64,000 nt of DNA from Parascedosporium putredinis (Eukaryota; Ascomycota; Sordariomycetes; Microascales; Microascaceae): NCBI GenBank assembly GCA_949357655.1, contig CASHTG010000011.1:1-64000 (forward strand). Direction: 5' to 3'. Within the stretch, counting starts at the first letter, position 1, and every line of letters starts with the position of its first letter. The notes beneath the pieces were generated by a model that worked only from the letters and a program-made list of their open reading frames with translations, searched no databases and had not been told where the DNA came from. Positions 36,642 to 47,069 of this stretch are shown here, in pieces. The position numbers and the translations under genes were made by a program.

Positions 36642-38910
36642 ATGCGAGTCCCACGACAGATTCTCTTCATCGACGCCTACGACTCCTTCACGAACAACGT
36701 CGTCGGGCTCTTGGAAAAAACACTTCGTATTCAAGTGACGGTCATACGTAACGATTCGGCGAGTGCGGCCTCTCAAAACCTCAAGGCTTTACTTCAGCAC
36801 TTTGATGCCGTCGTTATCGGACCTGGGCCCGGCCACCCCGCAAACCCACACGATATCGGGTTAATCAGCCAGCTATGGGAGCTCGATGATGTGGACCTGC
36901 TCCCGATACTTGGTGTTTGTTTGGGATTTCAATCACTATCCCTCGCCCATGGAGCGAGAGTTGAAAAGCTGCGGCGACCTCGACATGGTATCGTGACCGA
37001 GGTATCGCACCAGAACAGCGACATCTTTACCAACACGGGCATTTTCTTCGCTACCAATTATCATTCCCTGAGAGTCAATCTTGAGGACTGTCCAGATCAA
37101 ACACTGCTGCCTCTTGCTTGGGACTACGGCGATGATGCGAACGGACCCGTGCTCCTCGCGGTACGCCACGCCACCAAGCCGTTCTGGGGCGTGCAATTTC
37201 ATCCAGAGTCGGAGTGTACGACAGCCGCCGCGGCGCAAACAATGATCTCCAATTGGTGGACTCAGGCGGATGTTTGGCTCTCTGAGCGCAATAGGCCGGT
37301 GATGCGGGATAGTCAACAGATCTATACATTGCTGGCACCTCCACCGCATACCAACGGACATAAGCAGCCCCTAATACGGCCCAGGCCAAGCACGTAAACG
37401 GAACACATGATCCGATCAAATTGTTGCCGAAACTGAACGGCTACGTCCACCACCAACCCAGTTTGTGTTGGGAGAGATATGCGGCACTCAATGTCACCCC
37501 AACTCGGCTCTACGAAGCTCTTCGCGAACGAGGTGACGAAGTAGTGCTTCTGGATTCTCAGGATCACCCTCGGGGCCAAGTCAGTATACTAGGCCTCGTG
37601 AATCCAAGGAGCTCTCCGCGCGTCATGTATCGAGTGACAGACGGTACGATTAGCTACGGAACGGGGTCTGAAGATTCCTCGTTCTCTATTAGGCAACTGA
37701 AAACGATAGATCAGGTGTGGCCGCTGTTGCAGGAAGCACTTGACGACAACAAACCTCAACAAGATAACCTACCGGCCAACATTCCTTTCTGGGGGATGGA
37801 TGGGATACATCTCCTACGAGGCCGGACTCGAAACGATTGACGTAAGTCTCCATGAGTCGTGTGCGAATAGCCAGGCTCCGGACATCAATATGGTGTTTGT
37901 ACATCGAAGCATTGTCCTCCATCACAAGTCATCGACTGCCGTTGTTCAGACCCTTTTGACAGACGACGGTGATTGGATTGAGGAAATGGGGGCGATGCTC
38001 GGGCATTTGTCATCTCACGCCAAAGGGGGTATAGTAACGATGCTGAGCTCGAAGCCCACCTCGGGGCCTCCACAATTGAGAAGCCAGAGGAGTTGGAATA
38101 CTGCGCCAAGGTCGCTTCCTGCCAAGAAACGCTGGCCGCCGGGGACTCGTACGAGCTCTGTTTGACGGACGAAAGCAAGCTTTTAGGCCCCGAGGCTCTC
38201 GACCCCTGGAAGCTCTACAAGAAACTCCGACACCGCAATGCCGCCCCTTTTGGAGCATACCTTGAGCTTGGCGGTGCCACGGTGGTGGGGAGCAGTCCGG
38301 AGCAGTTTCTAAAGTGGGATCGCCAGGGCCGCCTAGAGTTCCGACCGATCAAGGGCACTGTGAAGAAAGGACCCGATGTCACCTGGGAGTCTGCGGCCGC
38401 TATCCTTAATAGTTCTAAGGAGCGGGCAGAGAACCTAATGATCGTTGACTTGATCCGCCACGATCTTAGCGGAGTGGTGGGGGCGGCAAACTGCAAGGTC
38501 TCTCAGCTCATGGTCATCGAAGAGTACGAGACCGTCTACCAGCTCGTCTCGGCCATCGAGGGCCAGCTCCCGGAAGGAAAGTGTGGGATGGATGTGCTGC
38601 GCGTCTCCCTACCCCCGGGTCCATGACGGGCGCGCCCAAGAAGAGATCATGCGAGGTGCTGCGAGACCTTGAGAAGCGGCCGCGGGGCGTATACTCGGGT
38701 GTTCTGGGATACATGGATGTTGGCGGGGGTGGAGACTTTTCCGTCGTGATCCGAACGACATTTCGAAACGGTCCGAACGATTGTTGGAAGATTGGGGCGG
38801 GTGGTGCGGTCACTATACAGAGTGATGTCACGGGCGAGTTTTTGGAAATGGAAACCAAGGCTTCTAGTGTATTGGGGGCGATGCACCCAGCGTCCGTTGT
38901 CACCAAGTAA
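36642..38910 (+). CDS. Aminodeoxychorismate synthase, fused PabA-PabB
   Basis: Converts chorismate and glutamine to 4-amino-4-deoxychorismate, precursor of p-aminobenzoate or p-aminophenylalanine. The start at 36642 gives MRVPRQILFIDAYDSFTNNV. The glutamine amidotransferase domain has its cysteine at residue 93 (LGVCLGFQSL) and His/Glu at 187/189 (VQFHPES). The synthase domain has WMGYISYEAGLE, FRPIKGTVKK, MIVDLIRHDLSGV, MTGAPKKRS and GGAVTIQSD. The lysine in PIKGT is the PabB-type nucleophile, where anthranilate synthases carry alanine, so the 4-amino product is expected. The frame breaks near 37381, 37793, 38027 and 38618, all in G or C runs; one added base each restores the domain. A second PabAB outside the window would be expected for folate. 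Confidence 0.93.
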
Positions 38911-39086
38911 TGCAGATTTCTTTTCGTTTCCTTACACGGTGGCGCTATTTTGAGGCCACAGATTCGGCTGCTGAGCTGATATTTTCTCGTAACGTTCGCT
39001 TCCAGGCAGTCGCGGGTTCAAATTTCCTAGTTATACAAGTATGCCCGAGACAGGGCTCTTTGAATTGACAATATAAATTGATGTAT

Positions 39087-40902
39087 TCAATCACACACTC
39101 GTAGAAGTCTAACTATGTTTTCCTTGTTTTTCTCACCAGAATCCCTCACTATTGGATCATGGTCGAAGTCTGGCCGCATCGCGGGGAAGAGGACAGTCTC
39201 ACGAATATCGCTTAGTCCGAGAAATCCTTGCACAAGACGATTGATTCCCACTAGCCCGGGGAATGTTAGCCATAGCCCGCAAGTCAAGTGAAACTTCAAC
39301 TCATAAAACATTGACATATCTGGGAGTAAGCAGTAGGAAAGAGGTCGGACTACACGACCATTCGCATGCAAAGAAGACTTACATCCAAAACCTCCCCATG
39401 GAGGCATCCCAATCTCATGAGCGAACATGTACGGGCGCCATTCCTTTGATTCCGGATCAATTGGATGCGCACGTGTCGCATAGGCCAAGCACAGGTCCTC
39501 GTGAGCATGTAATAGCCGGCATCCCGTCACAACCTCTTGTCCACGCAGGATCACGTCGAAGGACTGCGATGTATCGTCGTCCTCTTCTGTCGGGTACACG
39601 TTGCAAGGACGTAGGTGGCGCGGGAAGTGGGTAATCAAGAACACGTCGGTAGGGGGCCTAGATGTGATTGCTCGCTTGCCAGGAACCTTCCAAGAGCTGC
39701 TTCTTCTTCTCGTCTAGGGTACCGTCCAGCGTCAGTATTCACCTTGGCGCCAACAGTTCTAATAGCGAAATTCAAAGTGGCTTACGTCAAGTCATCTTGG
39801 TTTTCCGATATATAGCCCAATTGATCACGAAGAATGGCCTTGGCCTCGCTAAATGTGATGCGGATTAAGCTCCCGTTGTCATCGAGGCCCAATGTAAACC
39901 CTCCAGCCGAGGGTACAGCCGTTTGGCTGACTGTATAAGAGTTTGGTATTTTTCACGCTCCTGCAAAGACCGTATAATGGAGATGATCAGGTCATTGGCG
40001 AGTTCGAGGATTTCAATCCAACTATTCTTGAGATTGAATACCAGCTCAAGCATGGTAAACTTGTTTGCAAGTTGTCAGCCAGCCATTCATAGTCTCACAG
40101 GGTAGTGGGCTAAACACATCGGGTTGGTTACCTCGGTCAAGTGTCTGCCATCGGATGCAGGCTCTCTACGGAAGACGGGATGGATATCATAGACGCGCTC
40201 AAGATCCGCAGAAAGCGCCATGCCCAGGTGTATCTCTCCCGTCGGTGCCAACCTAGCCACCTCATCAAAGTACGGAAGCGAAAACAAGTCGTCATCTTCC
40301 CCAGGAAATCCGTAGCCGATTAACGAAGGGGTTGGAATGTGGATGAAGTCTCGGTCCGCCAAGAACGCGACGGCTAGTTCGTGAATTCCGGAGAAGATTT
40401 TGAAAATGGCAGCCGTAGACGCGACTCTCGCATCCAGTAGTCTATTATCTAGTCGCTCATCTATCAAGGCGTCACGCTTCTCTTTCTCCGGGGGCGTGTC
40501 GCCGGGAGCCCTATGCCATTGCCTGTATGCAGGGATAGAAGACTTAGCTGCTGAAATCACGAGAAAATTGGCAACTCGGAGCGTTGGAATGAATTCGTCG
40601 TTTCTTTTAGATTCGTCACTGGTTGTTTCAACGCCTGATATCCGGACGAGTGATTCGGCTGTGACTTGTCGAGCTGCATCGAGACTGGCGGAATCCACTA
40701 ACCCTGGCTCAAGCAAGGCGTGGGTGAATTTCCCTCGGTGTCTGACGAGAATTGTGATTAATGCATCTGGCCCTATTACGGGCAGACTATGCACACGGGC
40801 GTCGAGTACAACTAGATTTGTGCCCTCATCAACGGAGTCAAGGGCGCCATCCGGAGAACTAGACGCATGGTTCCCGTTTAATTTTGAATTTGTGGAAGCC
40901 AT
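39087..40902 (-). CDS. Free-standing aspartyl-tRNA synthetase-like protein, diverged substrate pocket
   Basis: A class IIb synthetase derived from the cytosolic eukaryotic AspRS. The start at 40902 gives MASTNSKLNGNHASSSPDG. An OB-fold-like region (VVLDARVHSLPVIG, VANFLVISAAKSSIP) precedes RLDNRLLDARVASTAAIFKI. Motif 2 is VFRREPASDGRHLTE joined by an intron (GTAACC...CAAG) to FTMLELVFNLKNSW. Motif 3 is PPWGGFG joined by an intron to LGINRLVQGFLGL, so the ATP-binding arginines are present. The AspRS amino-acid pocket motif QSPQ is replaced by APTGE (residues around 227). Frame breaks at 39911-39913 and 39652-39656 are G/C runs. It lies inside the cluster, so it is unlikely to be the housekeeping enzyme. 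It could aminoacylate a product, form an amide through an adenylate, or confer resistance. Confidence 0.88.
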
Positions 40903-41301
40903 CGCGGAAGATGCCAGGGTTGTTCAAAACGAGTCGCCAACGAGTGTAAATACTATTCCTATGATACAGTTAGTGGTCCAGTACGAATGGCAAGGGGATG
41001 AGCTGTAAGAAGCGTCTCTAAAGGAAGCAAGAATTGTGTATATATCAAGCATAGGGCGGACCTGAGCTGAGGCTGACCCGTGGGAGCTTGTCGGGGGTTT
41101 ACCGCAGCCAGGCGGAGGGTATTACGGGAGACCCACACTCCAAATAATGCGCCTGCTCAATGATAGAGCTTGGATATATATTGATGGCATCAAAGTATCC
41201 ATGCAGGTGTGGCTTTGGTCTTGGAACCACCAATTTCAATTATCTCGCATCCGTCATCCCCTTGATCTCTTTGGTCTCAGCTAGGAAATTCCAGAATAAC
41301 G
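40903..41301. promoter_or_regulatory. Divergent promoter of AspRS-like and 2OG-oxygenase genes
   Basis: About 400 bp between divergent starts at 40902 and 41302, a probable shared promoter. No specific site was assigned. Confidence 0.45.
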
Positions 41302-42250
41302 ATGGCCGAAGGTAGAAAATCAGTGGAACTTGCAGTTCTCAGCTATGAGCGCCTAAAGGCTCAAGACAAGGACGAGGTAAAGAAGATGATTCAGGCGCTG
41401 TCAAATGAAGGATTCTTCTTCCTCGACCTTAGCGGTCCAAGTGCAAAGACCTTTTGGCGGATCTGCCCCCGGTTCTGCGCCATCAGCGGAATTTCTTTGA
41501 GCAATCGAAGGAATTGAAGAACAAGTATTACACCGGGGAGAAATACAAAGGGTCAGTTTCCTAGCTTCTTGCTCCTGTTTTGCCTCTGTGCGGCAACATT
41601 TGGGCGTTCGATTCTGACTACTACGTCCAGCTTCTATACATTTGACTCTGGAGTTGAAAAGATTCATGTAAGTCGGACTGAACCGCGGCATTCATGATGG
41701 GGGTTGGTTTGGGTTTCAGGATCCGCGTGAAAAAAATATCTAATTTGTGCGTACTACGTAGCTGGGCCGAGAGGAGCATATTCGGGGAACGTTAGATTTG
41801 CCCGAGGATCTCCAACCCATAGCAGATAAAGTCGCAAGCACATCCGCTTACATTGACAGCCTGCTTCGAGAGCTTGGAACCACCTTGTGCTCGTCGATGG
41901 AGCCGCCTGTCCCAGCTGTTCTTGATCATCCCGAGAAACCAGGCCTCAGCAACTTGTACCTCGCTATCTCGAAGGCGAAGCCGGATACGTTCATCATGAC
42001 GACGCATACGGACGACGGCTTCCTAACCTTGACCTTCTATGATGAGCCATTCAACGAAGTATTGGATCGAACGACGCAGGAGTGGAGGCGGATCGAAGTC
42101 AACAGGCACATGCCACTTATAAATGCGGGAGATCAGCTGCAGAAGAACTCGGACAATCGCCTGTATTCACCCATTCATCGCTGCTATCAGGATAAAAATG
42201 AGATTGACCTCATCATGTTTGATTTATTTGAATCACCCAAGGAAGAGTAA
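41302..42250 (+). CDS. 2-oxoglutarate/Fe(II)-dependent oxygenase, isopenicillin-N-synthase-like
   Basis: A non-haem iron oxygenase of the IPNS/2OG family. The start at 41302 gives MAEGRKSVELAVLSYERL, an N-terminal region with NEGFFFLDLSG, then RNFFEQSKELKNKYYTGEKY. Two introns flank the small exon FYTFDSGVEKIH (about 41632-41667). The iron ligands are His and Asp in TTHTDDGFLTLTFYDEP and the distal His in RLYSPIHRCYQ; LINAGDQLQKNS is the usual connecting segment. After that histidine the usual RxS that binds 2-oxoglutarate is not obvious. A frame break at 41445-41447 is repaired by one A. Likely job: hydroxylation, desaturation or ring closure on the cluster product. Confidence 0.85.
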
Positions 42251-42513
42251 AATAGCACTAAATAGGGTTGTTAATACATTTATTCGAATGATCAACTCGT
42301 CGCTGCTTGATTAGCCTAGCATCCCGAGACGTCGTGTTTGTAGCCATAAGGAAGCCAAAAGAAAAGAAAAGAAGATTTTCCAATACAACGAAGCCACCTG
42401 TTGAAAGGGGAAGGGAACCAGGATATGGGTCACCATGTACTCATAATCAACTATACATTCCATTTCTCGTTGTAAGATGCCCTGCTAGGCACGCTCGCAA
42501 ACACGAAGCCCTA

Positions 42514-44704
42514 TCAAGCCAGCAGCTCCTCTATCTTTGTCCGACCCAGCTCATATCCGCCGACGAATTCGCGGCATTTCAGCTCCTCCTCCGACAGCAG
42601 CTCCAAACACTTGTCAAATCCGGTCCTTTTCCTCTCCACCATCTTTTGCAAGGCCGCCTTCTCTTTCCAGCCCAGCAGATCGTCGGTGCCGGCCACCCAC
42701 GCCTCTAGGTCCAGGAACGCGCGGGACAAGCCAAGCAAGAAAGCACAATTCTTCATCGGCCGTTGCGCCCAACTCAGCAACGCGTATGCAAACTTTGTAG
42801 ATTCATCAAGGTTGTCCTCGCCAGGCGCGCGGAGTAAGTCGCCCAGACAGGTTGGTCGGGGTAACTTGTGCAGCCGAGCCATCTCAAGGCCAAGGGCCAC
42901 AAGGTCGGGGCTGTAATCGGAGCGTAGCTGCTCATCCATGCAGGCGATCCCCGTGCCTTCGGGTTTATACCCTTTTTCGGCACGCAGCAGCTGTAGACAG
43001 GTTGAAATGAGAGGGCTCGTCGTCTTATACGGTGAGCTAATCGTGTTCTCAAGAAGACATGGGTGCACAAACCACAGTCTCAATAGTGCGTCAAGTGGCA
43101 CGCGTTCTCTGGAAAGGAACTTCACCAGCGGTTCCCGAGGAGTGAATTCGCTGACCTCGCTGGGGAGCCACTCTTGCATTGGTGAGAACACTGGATGCGT
43201 GACCGCAACATCGCGCCTCGGCGGGTCGAACGCTTTCTCTACCGTTGCGTAGCCGCCAATAAGGTCCCAGTACGTTCCGGCAGGATTAGAGTCCTTCTTC
43301 TTCCGCGAGTCGATCCATGTGCGCATCCAAGCGACTTCATCGTTTGTAAAAGCACCAAACATCCTGCCTTTCCAGGACACCTCCCTCACCAGGAGGCTCT
43401 TGCTGCTGTCCCCTCGGTACACCCAAGGCTTTGAGTCCTCCAAGGCGAGGAGGAGTTCTTCCTTCCAACTATCATCGTCGGAGTCTTGATTATCCTTCTC
43501 GCCATTGTCACCGGGTTGCTGGGCGTTTGAAGACCATGACGAAAGACTACGCCCTCAATCCGCGCCCTGCTGGTGCAATGGACCTTTTCCGCAAGATTAG
43601 CCTTTCGGCACAGGAACTCAACAAGCTTATCCTCGTAGTGATCCACCGTTTCCCTGTCCTCAGCGGTTTGGCCAAGGACATAGCCAGCCTGGACACGCTT
43701 CCATGCGACATTATAGTCCATCATACCCGTGTCTTGGACGACCTTCATGAAATCCACAATATTCCCGACAGCCATTGCGCAGTGGCCGGAATCAGGATTG
43801 TCGATTGAAATGTGCAATGCGTAATAATACGGGGAAATGCCAAACTCTGGCATTTCCTTGTTGGCCCTGTAGTTGCTGAGGGCCGGGGCCTCGTAGTATA
43901 GATTAAACCCAAGGATCTCGGGCAAGAAGTCGTTTGGAAAGACAGACAGAAGAAGCTGCGCAATGGAAAGCCTCCACGCCGGCTCGTCGTTCATGCCGTG
44001 GCGTGCATGGATAAAATCGGCCGCGTCACTACCAGGGATGTCGATACCAACGCTTCGCAGCAGATCCCGAAACAGCACGACGTGATTTTTTCCAGGTCGC
44101 CGTCACCTAGTTCCTCGGAAAAGATTTGCCAGGCGTTCTTAGTAACATGTCGGAGGGCAAATGGCGTGGTGACGTGGTGGATATGGGATAGCCAAGACCC
44201 GTCCACGAAATTCCATGCCGCGCTATTCTTAAGATATTGGCAGGCCTCCTCAAAGGTCTGGAAAAGCTCCAGACCACCGCCTGCCTTTCTTCGCTGGATA
44301 TAGGACTCGAATTCTTGCCCGACTTCGGCCTGACGGCCTTCCACGAACTTGTGCAGCTGGGCGGGATCGAATTCCTCGATGGCCAAGATGTCCCCGAGTT
44401 GAGGTTTGTAGCGGGCCATCAGCAAGCCTTGTTCCAACAAAGACTGGAGCATTTGCTTGGCTTCCGGGAGGATCTCGGGATATTCTTCTAGATTTTGTAC
44501 CTTGTGATACATCTCCTTGTACGCATTTAGCCTCTTGTCGATCTTCATCGCAAGCCTTTGTGAAGTCGGGCTTTTGCCCTTGGTTGCCGGTTTCTGCTGC
44601 CCATGGCCGCCTCTGGGTTGTTGCTGATGTTTCGGGTAAAGAAAATAGAGGAGAAGGGCCGCGGGAAGCACGATAAGAAGTTGACTAGCCTCGAAATATG
44701 GCAT
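42514..44704 (-). CDS. Membrane-anchored haem-oxygenase-fold iron-containing redox enzyme (PF14518/HDO-like)
   Basis: An iron enzyme of the haem-oxygenase-like diiron superfamily. The start at 44704 gives an N-terminal anchor (SQLLIVLPAALLLYFLYP), then a basic linker. The core has HIHHVTTPFALRHVTKNAW, FSEELGDGDLE then NHVVLFRDLL, GFNLYYEAPALS and YYALHISIDNPDSGH. These carry the Glu, His and Asp residues expected as metal ligands. After an acidic linker near 43480-43550 comes a C-terminal domain of about 300 residues (SLLVREVSWKGRMFGAF) that I do not recognise. Frame breaks are in an A6 run at 44086-44091 and a G3 run at 43552-43554. Known relatives oxidise amines to nitro, nitroso or N-hydroxy groups, cleave C-C bonds, or (Chlamydia CADD) make p-aminobenzoate. 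Next to PabAB, an arylamine substrate is attractive but unproven. Confidence 0.75.
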
Positions 44705-47069
44705 GTTGACGAAGGGTCGCCCGACCTGTCAAGGCTACAGAGCTGGGGATTCTAAATCTAGCTCAAGCCGTAAAAGAAAAAGACATTTAGATAAATTCAA
44801 GAGAAACTGATAATGGATGAACAGTTCCTCCTTTAGAAATGATTCCGTGATGTTAAAATTGCCGTGCTTACAAAGTGTGTATGGCGTGACACAATGTGTA
44901 TGTCTGTATTAGCCAACGCTATGGAAAGTCCTACACACGACAAGCAAGTCATGGTAGACTCCACACAATGGCCATTTTCACGGTTTCACACATTCTCTGG
45001 ACCGATATCGGACTAATATGGGAAGGCCGGGTAGTCCTAGGCATCACAAAAATCCGCCGAGCCTCCGGGGGCCTACTGCGTTACAATGCCGTGTACTAGG
45101 CTTTCGTGCCGGAACTCATCCCCCATGTATAACCGGAGCAATCCCCGTACCTGCGCCCTCGCCTGCTTCTGCTGGTGGCATACTAGATTTGAGAGAATCA
45201 GACGAGCCAAAACCGCGGATTGTCTTTATAATACCAAGTGTCCATCATGTTCGCCACGGTTGAGGGTCATGACGGAAGAAGTAAGATCTATGCTAGACAA
45301 AAGAAAATGAAAACTTGATATACAGATCTATATAATGTTATCTTCATAGAGCTGTCTTGCGTGTTTCTCTGACCATGGTGACTGGCCATCTTATCTTTTC
45401 AGAGATCCGATGGGGAGATCTTCACAATGGAATGAAGCCATGCCGAGCAATAATCCCCGGCAGGCGCAGTGTGACATGAGGTAAGGTCTCTGGTCGTGAC
45501 AGGTAGCCTCTATATCGCAAGATGGTCGTCCCCGGGCAATACATCTTGAATGTATTGCCGGGGGCCAACGACAAGGTCCTCCATCTTCGCAAGATGTAGC
45601 GGTAGTTCACCGACAACGGGCTCATCCCAAGTCGAAAGGCGGTTGCGAATCCAACATGCGGAGTGTAAGAGTTCTGCAACGTCCAAAACCACACCGAAAG
45701 AACCTTCCTTCCTTAAACATGCTGCTGTCCTCGCTTGTGAGCCAACCGGTGGTTTCTCGGCTCTCATCAGGCACTACGGAGAGACTAGGACCTTGACATC
45801 AAGATCTTTGCGTCGCTGCAAGAACGGCTACATCAGAGTCTTTGACCCACAGTCCTCCAGTCCTGGGCAGTGATTCTATAATAAGGCGGCGCTTGAACCT
45901 GCATGGAAAACTTGATAGAACCGGGGATAACTGGCAGCGCATGCTTTAGCTCACATTTCTCCACGCATAATGGAAAACGATGTCGGGTGGCCACAGGGAG
46001 GCGATGACGGCGAGATTTGAAACCGGATTGGTGTCGATGTAGGCCCGCTTCCCTTTCCTACTTTTATTCTGATTTTGGATGCTGTTCCTGAATCCGCTAG
46101 CCAGATCCAAGAACACGCTGCATATACTCCTCTTCATATTCAACAGATGGGGGCAAGCAATCTTAGCCACAAACTAAAATGTAGTCGACGTGGATCTAAG
46201 TGCTCAACTTGAGTCAAGGCACTAATGGCAACGAAGGTCTATACTGGTGCATTACTCGGCTACACCTTCTACAGCTGCTGAATCCAGGTGTATCTCTCCG
46301 TGTTAGCCACATGTTGTGGCGTTCCGCCCCAGCCGTAAGAATCTCAGAATGGTCACTTCGATTGTCGCCCTTTTGTCCCTCGAAGCAGATTCCTTTCGAC
46401 AATGGTCCGTGCGGCACTAGATCAGAGAAAGTTCCACCAACTTCAACTCGCACTCAAAATAATACTGTACGACGTGAAATTGCCGCTGGCTTGATGGGAT
46501 GGATGACTCCCTGATTCCTCCACGACCTCGTGTATCCATATGTGCCGAGCTGGATTTCCCCGACGGCACAGGGCAGGCCATACGCCTCCGCTCGCGTCCC
46601 GCACGACAAGCATGTCAGCAGCCAAATGCTACCTTGGCACTGCAGAAACAGGCCGGCGATTTTTGTATCCTGGTTCTCTTGGTTCGGTCGGCGAGTTTCA
46701 TTGCAGCGGGTAGCGGGCTGATGAGATGAGAGGGTGCCCGCCCGTCCCCGTTCATACTGATCGCCCGTGTCAAACCGTGCACTTTGACACGACACACACT
46801 TGCCCGTTTGCCACCACCGACTGACTGACACGTCCAATTATGGATGAAGTCGCGAAGAAATTCGAGAAATTCCTGCTAGGGTAGGGTTGGTGTTCTTTTG
46901 AAACGATGGTTGTTCTATTTGACAAAGGAATAATCCGTTGAGTCATACAAAAATTACAGTGTATCATAATCATCTTCTGGTATACTCCTCAACGTTATTT
47001 TCTGTCTGAGCTGCCCGAGCCACACCCGCTCTGGTAGCATCGAGAATCCGCCCTCCCCAACAATGAACG
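44705..47069. other. Long intergenic stretch inside the cluster
   Basis: About 2.4 kb separating the iron enzyme from the MFS gene. Short frames occur on both strands, for example minus-strand 45422-45767 and 46454-46837, but I found no motif, start context or consistent frame. It may hold an undetected small gene or a decayed one. Regions 44740-45000 and 45290-45360 are AT-rich. Confidence 0.35.

Noticed and set aside
36642..38910. Anthranilate synthase
   Set aside because: The PIKGT lysine and the fused PabA-PabB arrangement favour aminodeoxychorismate synthase.
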